Shown piece by piece: positions 54,300-64,000 of a DNA stretch of 64,000 nt (positions are counted from its first letter, which is position 1; every line of letters starts with the position of its first letter). The notes under the pieces were generated by a model. The model was not told where the DNA came from, searched no databases, and was given only the letters and a program-made list of their open reading frames with translations. The DNA is from Globomyces pollinis-pini (Eukaryota > Chytridiomycota > Chytridiomycetes > Rhizophydiales > Globomycetaceae), in the NCBI GenBank assembly GCA_025399215.1, contig MU621091.1, positions 124,001 through 188,000 on the forward strand, read 5' to 3'. The translations under genes and the position numbers were made by a program.

Positions 54300-55508
54300 A
54301 TGAAATGCTTTATATCCAAATCAGTGAATCCATTTCTCAACCTGGCATTTGAAGATTGGTACCAAAAACTAACTAACGACAGGCTATTACGAAATACAAA
54401 AGTCAACCATACTTTGTTTTTATGGAGGAATAGTCCTTGTGTAGTATTGGGAAGAAATCAAGTAAGTTCAAATGAACAGTTTTAAATAACAACCAACCAA
54501 AATTTTGATTCGATAAAGATTAATAGTTAGAATCCATGGAAAGAAATCAATTTTCAAGCATTGAAAGATAATAATGTGCCTTTGGTTCGTCGGAATTCAG
54601 GAGGTGGAACAGTCTATCATGTAAGTACTAAATTACTTTTTACTAATCAAAGGATTTAGGAAACACCAATTATTGTCATATAATGCCTAGAGATGAATTT
54701 GAACGCAATATAAGGTTTAGAAATCATCTAATCTTCAAGTGTCACTTTGATTTCTCAAGCATTACATGAATTGGATATCCCATCCAATGTCAATCATAGA
54801 TACGATATAGTCATTGACGAAAAGAAAGTATCGGGATCAGCATATAAATTAATCAGTGATCGTGCCTACCATCATGGAACAATGTTGATTGATACTGACC
54901 TGGATATATTAAACACTTACCTAAATCCCAAAAAGGTATATATTTACGTGATTGAAAAGTAGAAAGAATTAGTTGGACTTGGAACTGATAGTGTACGATC
55001 AACCGTCACTCGGTTACGTGAACATTCATTTACAGTGGATCATTCATCCTTTTGTGAAGCTGTCCAAAATGAATTTGAATACAAATATGGGGATTTAGAA
55101 ACTATCGTGTTGGATGAATCATCAATGATAGATACTGTCAAGACCACCTTTGAAAATCTTCAGGTAACCATCAAACCCACCCCTTTTAAAATATTCATTA
55201 CAGAATGCTAATACAGTTTAGAAACATGATTGGATTATTGGTCAAACACCTAAATTTACACTTGGAATTAAAAATACATTTACATGGGGTGACTTGGTAA
55301 TCCCAATTCTTAACTCACCTCAAAGGATTTCATCTTACATGTACACAAGGGTACCATTGTTGATTTGATTTTCACAACCGATACAATTGGAATTCAACCT
55401 ATTTTATCAAAAACTCTTGTGGGGAATTCACTTATGGATATCTCAATCTTAACTTCAGACGATGAAAAAGTTTCTCATGTGTTGAAGTATATTGAAACAC
55501 TGCTGTGA
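54300..55508 (+). CDS. Lipoate-protein ligase (LplA/LIPT1 type)
   Basis: Split into about six exons. Key motifs of the LplA/BPL fold are VLGRNQ joined to NPWKEINF across an intron, VPLVRRNSGGGTVYH (RRxSGGGTVYHD) joined to DLGNTNYCHIMP, and DIVIDEKKVSGSAYKLI with the SGSA-K loop. Downstream are HHGTMLIDTDLDILNTYLNP and LVGLGTDSVRSTVTRL. A C-terminal accessory domain ends near VSHVLKYIETLL. It attaches lipoate (or octanoate/lipoyl-AMP) to 2-oxoacid dehydrogenase E2 subunits and GCSH. No clear mitochondrial presequence, but the start MKCFISKSVNPFLNLAFEDW is typical of the family. Confidence 0.85.
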
Positions 55509-55557
55509 ACAAGATGTAGATGCAATAAATTATATACATATAAATTGCTGCTCAATC

Positions 55558-55924
55558 ATGTTAAAACTTGATAGTCCTACCAAAACATATGTAAGTAATT
55601 GGAAACAAGGAAATATTCACTCAATTGAACAATACGAAAGAGCTACTAATTGCATTCCCAAGTTTCAGCAACCAGTTGAGATGGCAGTGGAGTCAATTTA
55701 CTGTCATAAACAATTCGACCAGTTTGATTTTCTTTAATCCCTTCCGATTCCATAAACAAAGTGATGCTATCCAACACCAATCAACACCAGTGTCATTTGA
55801 AGGTGTTGCTGCAGTGGTAATAAGCAATGAAGTGATATATTGGGCTGATATTCAAATACTTCAAAGTCTCCGTGTTTCTCTTTGTTGTAATAGTTCACAA
55901 TTGGTTGTCAAATATCCAGAATGA
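55558..55924 (+). CDS. Hypothetical protein, uncertain exon structure
   Basis: An open stretch with two usable frames. One possible start is MLKLDSPTKTY followed by an intron with GTAAGT near 55591. The continuation FSNQLRWQWSQFTVINNSTS..GVAAVVISNEVIYWADIQILQS to a stop at 55922-55924 reads like real protein. I do not recognise it, and the exon join is not decided. It lies just downstream of lipoate ligase on the same strand and could even be an alternative last exon. Confidence 0.3.
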
Positions 55925-56840
55925 TTCTGCTAAATGAAATATTGATCCATTTTATCAGATTGCTTGTGACTTTGTGCACTAATGAAAAATGGCCGCAATC
56001 AGCTTATTTTTCTGTAAGGAAGCACATCAGATAACTCTGTGATATTAAAAAACCATTAGAAAGGTATGGGTTCAATCCTCTGTTGTGATGGATATTGAAC
56101 CCTTCGTCATCTAATCTCATCCAATTTGATTCAATTTGTTTCGCATAAATCACTCGACCTGTTTAGGAAGTTTGGCCGTTAAACCCAATATTTGAGTTCG
56201 TAAGTTGCTTCAAATGTGATAGAATATCGACATTGGGAGGTCGAAAACCCACTCATTTTTCATTAATCTTGGGAGCAGATTCACCTAACCAAGTGTTGTT
56301 TCAACGACCCTTGAAAACGTGAGAACGTTGAGCTTTGTTTCATTCAACTCCCTCAACCAAAGTTGATGGGCTCATTCAAAGGGATTTGAACTCAGCAACA
56401 GAAAGGAATTTGTTGTTTCAAACGATGGTAAAACAGACTGTCGCGGGTTGAATTGAGTGTTCGTTTTCCTTTGATAGTGAGGATAAAATCGATAGTTACC
56501 CATATCTAATTTTCATTACGTTTTTTTCAAGGTCGCTCGTATGTTCTCAAATTGTACCACCACATGATTTTGGAAAAAGTTGAGGTTGAAGGCAATTTGG
56601 TGGAAGCCCAAGGAAGACCAAGACGCCGACTTTTTCACAGTTGTTTGTTGATTGCCGGTGAGGCCGGCTAGAGCAATGAATGAAGGGCCTTGAGCAATAA
56701 ACGTTGTTTTCGATTTCAACTGGATGGGGGATGGTGGCACGGAAACAACAAATTGGGACGGATGAAGCGGATTGGTGATACAACATCCGCATATAAAGTA
56801 GTAAAGCAACAGTTTAGAGAATTATAATCTTTAGACTAAA
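55925..56840. other. Longest intergenic region (about 915 bp)
   Basis: I see no convincing gene. A GGTTCAATCC box near 56068 looks like part of a tRNA T-arm but no matching stems or A-box are seen. By position it is the upstream region of the repeat-rich wall protein and may hold its promoter. Confidence 0.4.
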
Positions 56841-58283
56841 ATGAAATACGCTGTTGTTTCTGCCCTCGCTCTCTCTGTTGCTGCTATTCCACAAGGATAC
56901 AACTACGGTGGTAACAATGTTGCCACCACTACTGTTCCAGCTATTGCTGTTGAAAAAACAACCACTGTTGCCCCAACCACTGTTGAAAAGACCACTGTTG
57001 TCGCAACTACTGAAGTGAAGGTCACCACTGCTCCAGTTGCTAAATACACTGTCCCTGCCCTTCCAAAGGACAAGACTACTACTGAAGCTCCAAAACCAAC
57101 TACCACCACTGAAGCTCCAAAACCAACCACCACCACCTCTAACGGATCTTACCCAAAACCACCACAACCACCAAAGGAACCTAACCCTCCAACTTACCCA
57201 GGTGCTCCAAAGGAACCATCCCCACCATCTGCTCCAAAAGAACCATCCCCACCTTCTGGTGGCGATGCTCCAACTTATGGTGACGTCCCTCCTCCAACTG
57301 TCCCAGAAACCCCATGTACCACCCCTGCTGTCCCAGAAGCTCCATGTACCACTCCTTCTGTTCCAGAAGTCCCATGTACCACTCCAACCACCCCTGAAGT
57401 TCCAGAAACTACTCCATGTACTACTCCAGCTGTTCCTAAGAAGCCAAAAAAGAAGTGCAAAAACAAGAAGCACCCAAAGGTCCCAGCTACTACTCCATGT
57501 ACCACTCCAGCTGTCCCAGAAACCCCATGTACCACCCCTTCTGTCCCAGAAGTCCCTAAGGTTCCATGTACTACTCCAGCTGTTCCTGAAGTTCCATGTA
57601 CCACCCCTTCTGTCCCAGAAGTCCCTAAGGTTCCATGCACTACCCCAGCTGTTCCAGAAGTTCCATGCACTACCCCAACTGTCCCAGAAGTTCCATGTAC
57701 CACTCCTTCTGTTCCAGAAGTTCCATGCACTACCCCAGCCGTCCCTAAGGTTCCATGCACTACCCCAACTGTCCCAGAAGTTCCATGTACCACTCCTTCT
57801 GTCCCAGAAGTCCCTAAGGTTCCATGCACTACCCCAACTGTCCCAGAAGTTCCATGCACTACCCCAACTGTCCCAGAAGTTCCATGCACTACCCCAGCTG
57901 TCCCTAAAGTCCCATGTACCACTCCAGCTGTTCCTGAAGTTCCATGCACTACCCCAGCTGTTCCTGAAGTTCCATGTACCACTCCAACTGTCCCTAAGGT
58001 TCCAGAAACCCCATGTACCACCCCAGCTGTTCCAGAAGTTCCATGTACCACTCCATCTGTCCCAGTTATTACTCCTGGCGGTTACGGTGATGTCCCAGCT
58101 GGAGGATTATACTCTACTGCTACTCTACCAGCTGGAGGTGACTATGCTTCCACTGTTACTCCAGATGCTGCCCCTGAAGAACCAAAGATCACTGCCCCAG
58201 CTGCCTACGGTGCTATTGCCAGCAGTGCTTCTGCCAGCTCATTTGCTGCAGTTGCCTTAGCCGCTGTTTTCTTTGCTCTTTAA
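56841..58283 (+). CDS. Secreted Pro/Thr-rich cysteine-repeat wall protein, GPI type
   Basis: Intron-free, 480 residues. Signal peptide MKYAVVSALALSVAA is followed by a Thr/Val-rich region (TTTVAPTTVEKTTVVATT). A Pro-rich linker comes next, then 22 PCTTP units, most with the form PCTTP-x-VPEV and some extended by PKV. A basic insert (KKPKKKCKNKKHPK) interrupts the array. The C-terminus (SSASASSFAAVALAAVFFAL) looks like a GPI-attachment signal. The many Thr suggest O-mannosylation; 23 cysteines, one in almost every repeat plus one in the basic insert, suggest disulfide cross-linking. Codons are markedly C-ending compared with neighbours (ACC, GTC, CCA), which fits high expression. A cell-wall or cyst-wall structural protein is the likely role. 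I see no homologue by name. Confidence 0.85.
   Translation: MKYAVVSALALSVAAIPQGYNYGGNNVATTTVPAIAVEKTTTVAPTTVEKTTVVATTEVKVTTAPVAKYTVPALPKDKTTTEAPKPTTTTEAPKPTTTTSNGSYPKPPQPPKEPNPPTYPGAPKEPSPPSAPKEPSPPSGGDAPTYGDVPPPTVPETPCTTPAVPEAPCTTPSVPEVPCTTPTTPEVPETTPCTTPAVPKKPKKKCKNKKHPKVPATTPCTTPAVPETPCTTPSVPEVPKVPCTTPAVPEVPCTTPSVPEVPKVPCTTPAVPEVPCTTPTVPEVPCTTPSVPEVPCTTPAVPKVPCTTPTVPEVPCTTPSVPEVPKVPCTTPTVPEVPCTTPTVPEVPCTTPAVPKVPCTTPAVPEVPCTTPAVPEVPCTTPTVPKVPETPCTTPAVPEVPCTTPSVPVITPGGYGDVPAGGLYSTATLPAGGDYASTVTPDAAPEEPKITAPAAYGAIASSASASSFAAVALAAVFFAL
57303..58062. repeat. Tandem repeat array encoding PCTTPxVPEV units
   Basis: About 22 copies of a near-30-bp unit (10 codons; 39-bp variants add PKV). Units differ mainly by synonymous changes and by A/S/T at one position, indicating expansion by slippage or unequal exchange under protein-level selection. 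Confidence 0.9.
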
Positions 58284-58439
58284 ATTGTGTTGTTTAAATA
58301 TAGAATTTCATTCGACATACTTCTGAAAGTGTTTTGAGATTTTAAGTTTTATTATTTTATTAGTACCAAAATTATAAAGTAGTAGGCATATCATTCATAG
58401 TTATACAACGAAATATGGTGGATGAAGATGAAATTAGAG

Positions 58440-59082
58440 TCAAAGTTCTTTATTTGTAGAGACCAAATTAAATAGTTTTTTAACATTTTCAATATCTGTT
58501 GGTATATCTTTAAAAAACTTGACCAAATACTGCAACACGACTTTCTATAGTTCAAGTTCAATTAAATTAAAAAATACCTCAGCGTGAATGGATGCCAGAT
58601 AAAGATCCAACTGTAATTTAGTCCAATACGAATAAGAAGTTGGTAAATAATTATGCCATTTCAATTTCCTAGGATTTGACAAAAACTTTTCAATCGATTT
58701 CTTTGTCATCATTGAACGATAAGTAAATACTTGACCATTATCAATACTAAAATCAATTTCAATCAATAGATACAATTTAACGACCGGTAATAATTTAACT
58801 TCCAATATTGATAAGGCTCTAGTTTGAGAAGCATGTAATGTAGCAAATTGGATGGTATCGTTATTCAAACTGGATTGACAATCACTCCAATCCTGTAATA
58901 ATTGATGATGATCCAAATAACTAGGATGAGTATTCAAAAAAAACCAACATTAGGATTGCCCATTGATTATCATACAAGGATGGTATATCTGCATCCGTCA
59001 ACTGTATTATTGGATTGGTTGAATGTGATTGTGCTGTTAGTGTCAATGTTAGGATTGATATCAATATGGTTTCGAATAACAT
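58440..59082 (-). CDS. Thioredoxin-fold secretory protein without CxxC
   Basis: Signal peptide MLFETILISILTLTLTAQ is followed by IIQLTDADIPSLYDNQWAIL, which resembles the start of a PDI/TMX thioredoxin domain (LTDxNF..W.V.FYAPWCGHC). The expected active-site region reads MLVFxNTHPSYLDHHQLLQDW, without the CxxC pair. Then FATLHASQTRALSILEVKLLPVVKLYL fits the domain's cis-Pro half, and the last exon ends NVKKLFNLVSTNKEL (33-nt intron near 58524-58556). The frame between QWAILML and NTHPSYL is open only if a run of eight T (58936-58943) is read as seven, or if an unusual intron is used. This may be a sequencing indel, a frameshift or a wrong model. No redox activity is expected. Confidence 0.5.
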
Positions 59083-59380
59083 TTGTGGAAAAATCTATTT
59101 GTTTGCTTTTCTCCAAAGAGTAGGACAAGATAATTGAAGGTTGGGATTGATATTCTTAAGCGGTTATGTGGACATGAGTATGGATAGTAATAGGAATGAT
59201 GACCATTGATTGTTGTATTTGTCAAAATTTGGCAATTACGTTGAACCTTTCATAGTAATATTTGAAGAAGCCAGTTAATACAATACGTTAGAAAGAGGAT
59301 CATTATCCTCTTGAACAATTTCGTTCCCATAGTAGTTTAGAGTTGAATTCATCAAAAGGTCAATTGAATATAGATTTATA

Positions 59381-60340
59381 TTATAATGAGGTATTGACTA
59401 AGGCATCAAGTACAGCTTTACCAGCTTCCAGTTCAAGTTTTTCAACAATATCACCATCAATGAATGCATTGTTTTTACGATTTGCAAACACCATAGCACA
59501 AGCAGCTGCTCTAATTGGTCCCTTATGATTTTCGTGAGTTTTAAATTCATGTGTACAGCATTGAGCTAAATGTAGTATCATACCAGATTCCATCTCCAGG
59601 GTTTGGCATTCTGGGTAACGGTTAATGATATCATCAATTAGTTTTTGGTTTTCATCTCCCAAGTCATCAGTTAAACGACCTTGGGACGAATAAAACGAAT
59701 CGGCAGTGGCATTGATTCCTGTAAATACATTATCTTCTCCAATTGTAGCATGTAGACTGGCTACCAAGTTTTCGGACAAGACCTTATCTGCAGGACATAC
59801 TTTGGACATTACATAAGGATCTTTTGCAGCTTCTTCTCCTTCATGACCTTCATAAATATTATTCCAATGATCAAAGTTTTTGGAGATCATAATAGCGCCT
59901 TCTTTAGCTACTGCAATCTTTCCAACGTCACCTTTCTCACCAATAGCCCCACACGAACCAAATCGAATCATTAATAGAGGGCCTTCAGTAATGGCACGAA
60001 CTTCTCGGACCATCATATCTGCGACTGGCATACCCATACCGATAGCAATAACACTAACAGGTTGATTCATGTATGTACCAGTAATGGTGACAAATCCTCT
60101 CTTTGATTCAATTTCGGTAGGTTTTGAGGTAGTGTCAAATAAGGAAGCGATCCTTCTTGCACGAGCAGGATCTCCAACAGTAACGATACGATTAGCAACT
60201 AATATTAGATTTAAGGAAGAAATACCTTCACCATGACGAGTTCCAACATGGTACTAAACAAAGATCAGTATGGAATGAACATTACTTACAGTTCTTGCTT
60301 CAGCATCCATTGGAAAATTAGCGTTTGATAAGTTTTTCAT
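59381..60340 (-). CDS. Uridine phosphorylase (nucleoside phosphorylase family)
   Basis: Three exons; introns of 36 and 27 nt near the 5' end join MDAEART to YHVGTRHGE and then VANRIVTVGDPARARRIA. The 298-residue product has the PNP/UDP family pieces ESKRGFVTITGTY, IAIGMGMPVADMMVREV, MIRFGSCGAIGEKGDVGKI (phosphate-binding region) and LEMESGMILHLAQC (the EMES ribose-binding motif). Terminal FIDGDIVEKLELEAGKAVLDA. It cleaves uridine to uracil and ribose-1-phosphate for pyrimidine salvage. True uridine phosphorylases are patchy in fungi, so origin could be ancient or by transfer. Divergent from TMEM67. Confidence 0.88.
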
Positions 60341-60908
60341 TACGATTATGTATAAGAAATAATTAAAAAGGAAGAGTGTTTAAATAGAACCCAAAGTCAT
60401 CTGATTCCAAATTGTTCTGCACTGAGGCTTTGATTCTCACCATCAAATGACCCCTTTTTCCACTCAAATCTTACCGTATTTACCTTGTGACCCAGCTCCT
60501 AAGACTCCCTTTTTTTCAAATATCTGGAGACAATTGAATGGTAAATGCTTTAGTTTGTTAATGGGTATTTTAAAAGAATTGTTGTTGTTGAATTGTTTTT
60601 ATGAGTCAGAATGAATCAATCCATAAGAGTAACGGAATGTTGAATGACTCCAAATTATTCCTGTATCACCACAAAACAATGACTAATAACTATTAAATAT
60701 TTTATTAATTTACGGTAGGGTTAATCAATTAATAATTCATCAAAGTACTTTATCAAATAATTCATACAAAACCAAGTACCGAATTAAATCAATTTAATAA
60801 TTGAAACCAGCAATTCAAATTAATAATCATCTTAAATACATGTATTGATGTTGTTGATAAACAACAAATTTAAAGTCGTGTTTTTTTTGAGTAACCTTAA
60901 ATTACACA
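60341..60908. promoter_or_regulatory. 568-bp divergent intergenic region (uridine phosphorylase / meckelin)
   Basis: No gene seen. Very A/T-rich toward 60700-60900 with repeated TTAATAATT-like motifs. By position it holds the promoters of both neighbours. Confidence 0.4.
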
Positions 60909-63900
60909 ATGTTATTAGTATGGCTCGCATTGACCGATTCAATCACGGCAAGCATCTTAGCAAATCATGACTTTGTGCCATTAAATTGTAAATCTACCAT
61001 GTTCAGTGTATTCGATCCTACAAAAGGTTTATCCGGATGTAACACCTGTCCTCTCAATTTACCATCCTCAACCTCTGGTAACTGACAATCATTTCCTAAT
61101 CTTATTAAGAAAATTGTGCTTGTTTGGTGGGATACGATCAATTATCTTGCTCCACTCAACCAGTCTGTGGTGATCTACAAGTATTCACATTAACATTAAA
61201 GTTAGACTCTTTCGTCAGATAAAACGTTTTGTTTACTATGTCCAACAACGATTGAGCAAAAAACTATTGGAAATGTCAATTTAAATGTTTGTAAATGTCC
61301 TACTGGCCAAATATATCGTTAGTTTAATTGATCTGACATTTAGGTGATAGAGATGAAGCAACTGGAAATCCTTTATCAACTGGGATATGCATGCCATGTT
61401 CAGTTGGATATTATCCAAACCTGTTAGGGTCAGAATGCTTAGCTTGTCCAGATTCATCCAACATGATAGCTTCGATAAATGACAATGGTGAATATTATTG
61501 TACTTGTAAAACAGCTATGGGATATGATCCAATGCCCGTAATCAGAAACCTTTGACAATTAGTTTCACGGAAAATGTTTAATTGGTAGTACCTTAAATAC
61601 TGCTAAAATTGCGTATGGGTTGACTGGTGGACTGGTTACGCTGAATGTACATACTTTATTTATACTAATATGAAAGAATCTACTTAGTTTGCCTGGTATG
61701 AATAGGATACTAAAACAACTAGGAAATTCATCAAAGTTAACAATTCAATCAGATCCATTCACATATGAATACTTACCAGCAGTAACAAATTGTGATGTAT
61801 TTCCTTTTTTCCAATTTATCTGACAATTAGAATTATGGTGATTTGAATGCTTGTCAAACTGTTGCCAATTTGTGCGTTTTGGCAATGTACGATCGTAATC
61901 AAACATCCTGCAAAACTTACCAGTCAATTGCAACCGCTCCAAGCAGAGTACCCATTTTGCCATTCCCATATAATGATCAGTAATTATCCCAGTAAACTCT
62001 AATCGTAAGACCTAATGGTATCCCATGGTTATATTGGGGGTTGCTTTCTAGAGAGTCAACACATAATATACGTGTACGAGTTATTGATCTTCCATTAGAA
62101 CCTAATTCAGTAATTCGTCATCTATAATTGTAGAACTCCAAAACACCTAATTTGAACTTTGTATTGGGGATATATCATCTCAATGGTACATTTTTCGGTT
62201 ACCAAAAGGTTACCGATCAATTACAAATTTGTCCTACTATGGCAGAAACAAACCAAAGGTGGCAACATCCAGGAACAACCTACAAAAATTCTTGTAAATT
62301 CAATATTTATAAGTCATCCTTTAACAACTTTGAGAGTTTGTTCTATGATCTTTGTAATCACATCAATCACTAAATCTAGTCATCTATGATAAAAATGGGG
62401 CTCTTTACCCAGTCCCAGTACGTATAAAGAATGCATACACAAATGGAAACATACAGAATGATGTTTATACTCCAAATGACAATGATACGTACGTCCGAAG
62501 ATTTTCATTGTTTGATACTAATGTTGGAACTCAAAATGGACAAGTGAATTTCATACGAATACCACAATCGATTGTTATATGGTTCATGATTGATTCACCT
62601 GGATACGTGAACGTACCAGTGATGGATATCACTTATACTGAACGACCAATATCTGCACTCAGTCCCACCGATCTTTCTGAAGTATCAAGTATTCAGGTAA
62701 TCTCTTATGATCCTCAAACCTAGTTTACATTTGAGACGAGATATATCCAAAATTATTCTGGATTAGTTACATTTTCCATGATATTTTTTGCAATTATTGC
62801 TACGTTAATGCTTTTGGTGGCATTCCATCGTACGAGGGCATGGTATACGCGTAATCTGGCTTTCGAAGCTATTGATCTCTTTGTAACTAAACACCCGATT
62901 TATTTACATATTTAGTTTTTGATTCGTTTGATCATCAATCTATGTGAATCATTGGCATCAGGTATCACCCTTTAGCACTAATTTTGAAGCTTTGTTCACC
63001 TTTATTGTAGTTTTATCATTATACTTTTTGGTGTTTTTCAAAACTCAAAGTGTTTTGTTTCTGGTTGTACCATCATTATCACAAGAACAAGCACAATTCA
63101 TGTTAATTATCATTGGAATAGCTGGTATAGAAGTAACATCAAAAATCAAACTTATGATAGTTTATTAATATTACAAAGTCAGTTTTGATGCAATGTACTG
63201 TAGAATTATTTTTTATTGATTGGGAGAAATCAAAAGGGAAATTAACGGATTCTGGAATTGATTCTAAAAAACCAGCTCCTGTTAGTGTATGGAGATCCAT
63301 TTTCATGTCGAATGAATGGGCCCGGTTACAGGTATAAATGGAATATCTAATTTGTTTTTAGACATTTAGAAAATGTAATGTTGAAATTAGTCTTTTGGGT
63401 GTTCTTTTGTTTCTTGAAGGATTTCAATGGAAAAATTTAGGAACCAATAAGCCAATTTTATCTGATTTATCGGATGGGGATATGAATCCTATCTTGTTAT
63501 TTGCTGCAGACTGTATCTGTTGGGGATTTATGATATTTATACAAGTAATTTATCATCTTATTCATTATTCTAGTTAAGTATCAGATTTGTATGGTACGAT
63601 AGATTCTATCGAAACAGAGTATCACAATACATTGATATTATGTCCTTGACAAATATAAGTCTACTTATATTTGATGAAAGATGTCATGGGTATTATATCC
63701 ATGGTCGTTCCGTTCATGCTACTGCGGATACAGATTTAGAGAATCTCAATGAATGTTTACAAAAAGAAGCTGTAATTCGGATTTTATTAATTAGAATAGA
63801 GTGATTTGGTACCCAGAAGAGGATATATGGATACTAATGAACAATGTTTTGAAATATTTGTGTCAAAAGAGTTTAGAAACATATTTGATAAAATTTATAA

Positions 63901-64000
63901 TCCTACTGAAGGGGTAACTAGTAATCAAACTAATGGTAGACTACCACAAGAGCCATGAACATGATGAATAGATTAAATATGAGTACGTATTGATTAGTAC
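60909..64000 (+). CDS. TMEM67: Meckelin/TMEM67 ciliary membrane protein (3' end outside window)
   Basis: From MLLVWLALTDSITAS (signal peptide) the ectodomain is Cys-rich (CNTCPLNLPSSTS, CACLVGYDQLSCSTQ) with many short introns. A beta-rich region follows (LNFVLGIYHLNGTFFG and QICPTMAETNQRWQHPGTTY, which match TMEM67 blocks around FLKWQTLEGGVLQLCP and SFGTTYQQNC). Transmembrane segments follow (FIVVLSLYFLVFFKTQS, IWRSIFMSNEW, LLFLEGFQWKNLG). The late conserved block LLIFDERCHGYYIHGRSVHA and GYMDTNEQCFEIFVSKEF is diagnostic of meckelin (HKCFGYYIHGRSVHG in human). The frame is still open at base 64000 via an intron near 63916-63941 leading to TTTRAMNMMNRLNM. Meckelin acts in the transition zone and in Wnt/ciliary signalling in animals. 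Confidence 0.9.

Noticed and set aside
56065..56083. tRNA-like GGTTCAATCC box
   Set aside because: The flanking bases do not pair as a T-stem, and no A-box or acceptor stem is found at the right distance.
56516..56809. 97-residue minus-strand ORF before the wall protein
   Set aside because: No conserved features, would overlap the promoter of a strongly expressed gene, and the length is within chance for this base composition.
57275..58051. Long open frame of GTSGTAGVVH-type repeats on the minus strand over the wall-protein gene
   Set aside because: It is the antisense image of the tandem repeat. Repeats without stops open several frames at once. It has no signal peptide or natural start, while the plus frame has both a signal peptide and a GPI-type tail.
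57037..58260. Second plus-strand open frame rich in QKFHVPLQL
   Set aside because: Same repeat artefact in another frame; no coherent ends or domain.

Overview
This is eukaryotic nuclear DNA from a small, gene-dense, AT-rich genome. Genes sit on both strands with very little space between them and are interrupted by tiny GT-AG introns, mostly 22 to 35 nt, often with a CTAAC/CTAAT-like branch site just before the AG. The standard stop codons are used. The gene content combines fungal markers (APSES/KilA-N cell-cycle transcription factor, Crh-type GH16 cell-wall transglycosylase, CRAL-TRIO Sec14 protein, a GPI-type mucin-like wall protein) with motile-cilium and ciliary-membrane genes (CCDC39/FAP59, meckelin/TMEM67). 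The best reading is a zoosporic, early-diverging fungus or close fungal relative (rozellid, aphelid, blastoclad or chytrid grade). I cannot name the species.

Layout. 1-3.3 kb: amino-acid-permease paralogue A (runs off the left edge), PTRHD1 and a Sec14-like protein. 3.3-9.3 kb: CCDC39 and an MBF/SBF-like APSES-ankyrin factor. 9.4-16.7 kb: an unknown membrane protein with a tandem duplication at its 3' end, a WD40 protein, a Ser/Thr/Pro-rich coiled-coil protein, a YchF/Ygr210-type GTPase and a Crh-like GH16. 17.2-20.4 kb: permease paralogue B and a CFA/coclaurine-type methyltransferase. 20.5-30.4 kb: a large helical-repeat protein (possibly Nup188-like), a RING-H2 ligase, an LSMT/SETD-type SET protein, permease paralogue C and a cytochrome b561-type protein. 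30.6-40.5 kb: an NAD-dependent epimerase, a PDK/BCKDK-type mitochondrial kinase, a 37-bp minisatellite, a large ankyrin-RasGEF, SEH1 and a small SET protein. 40.7-48.1 kb: an unknown acidic-repeat protein, an Hv1-type voltage-sensor protein, TIM9, the splicing factor CWC22 and the mitochondrial processing peptidase beta subunit. 48.2-55.9 kb: a class 3 lipase, four secreted laminarinase-type GH16 enzymes with a DUF1697 gene among them, and a lipoate-protein ligase. 56.8-64 kb: the cysteine-containing Pro/Thr repeat wall protein, a degenerate thioredoxin-fold protein, uridine phosphorylase and meckelin (runs off the right edge).

Functional themes. Mitochondrial function is retained: TIM9 and MPP-beta for import and maturation, lipoate ligase and PDK/BCKDK around lipoylated 2-oxoacid dehydrogenases. 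A secreted glucan-active set (one Crh, four GH16, a lipase, a mucin-like wall protein) fits wall remodelling or breaching of a host or algal wall. CCDC39 and meckelin imply a flagellated stage. Several genes look like start-to-start pairs with only 26-41 bp between ATGs.

Most gene models here were built by hand from frame continuity plus GT-AG junctions. Internal intron boundaries are well supported where homologous motifs run across them; some 5' ends are uncertain and flagged.
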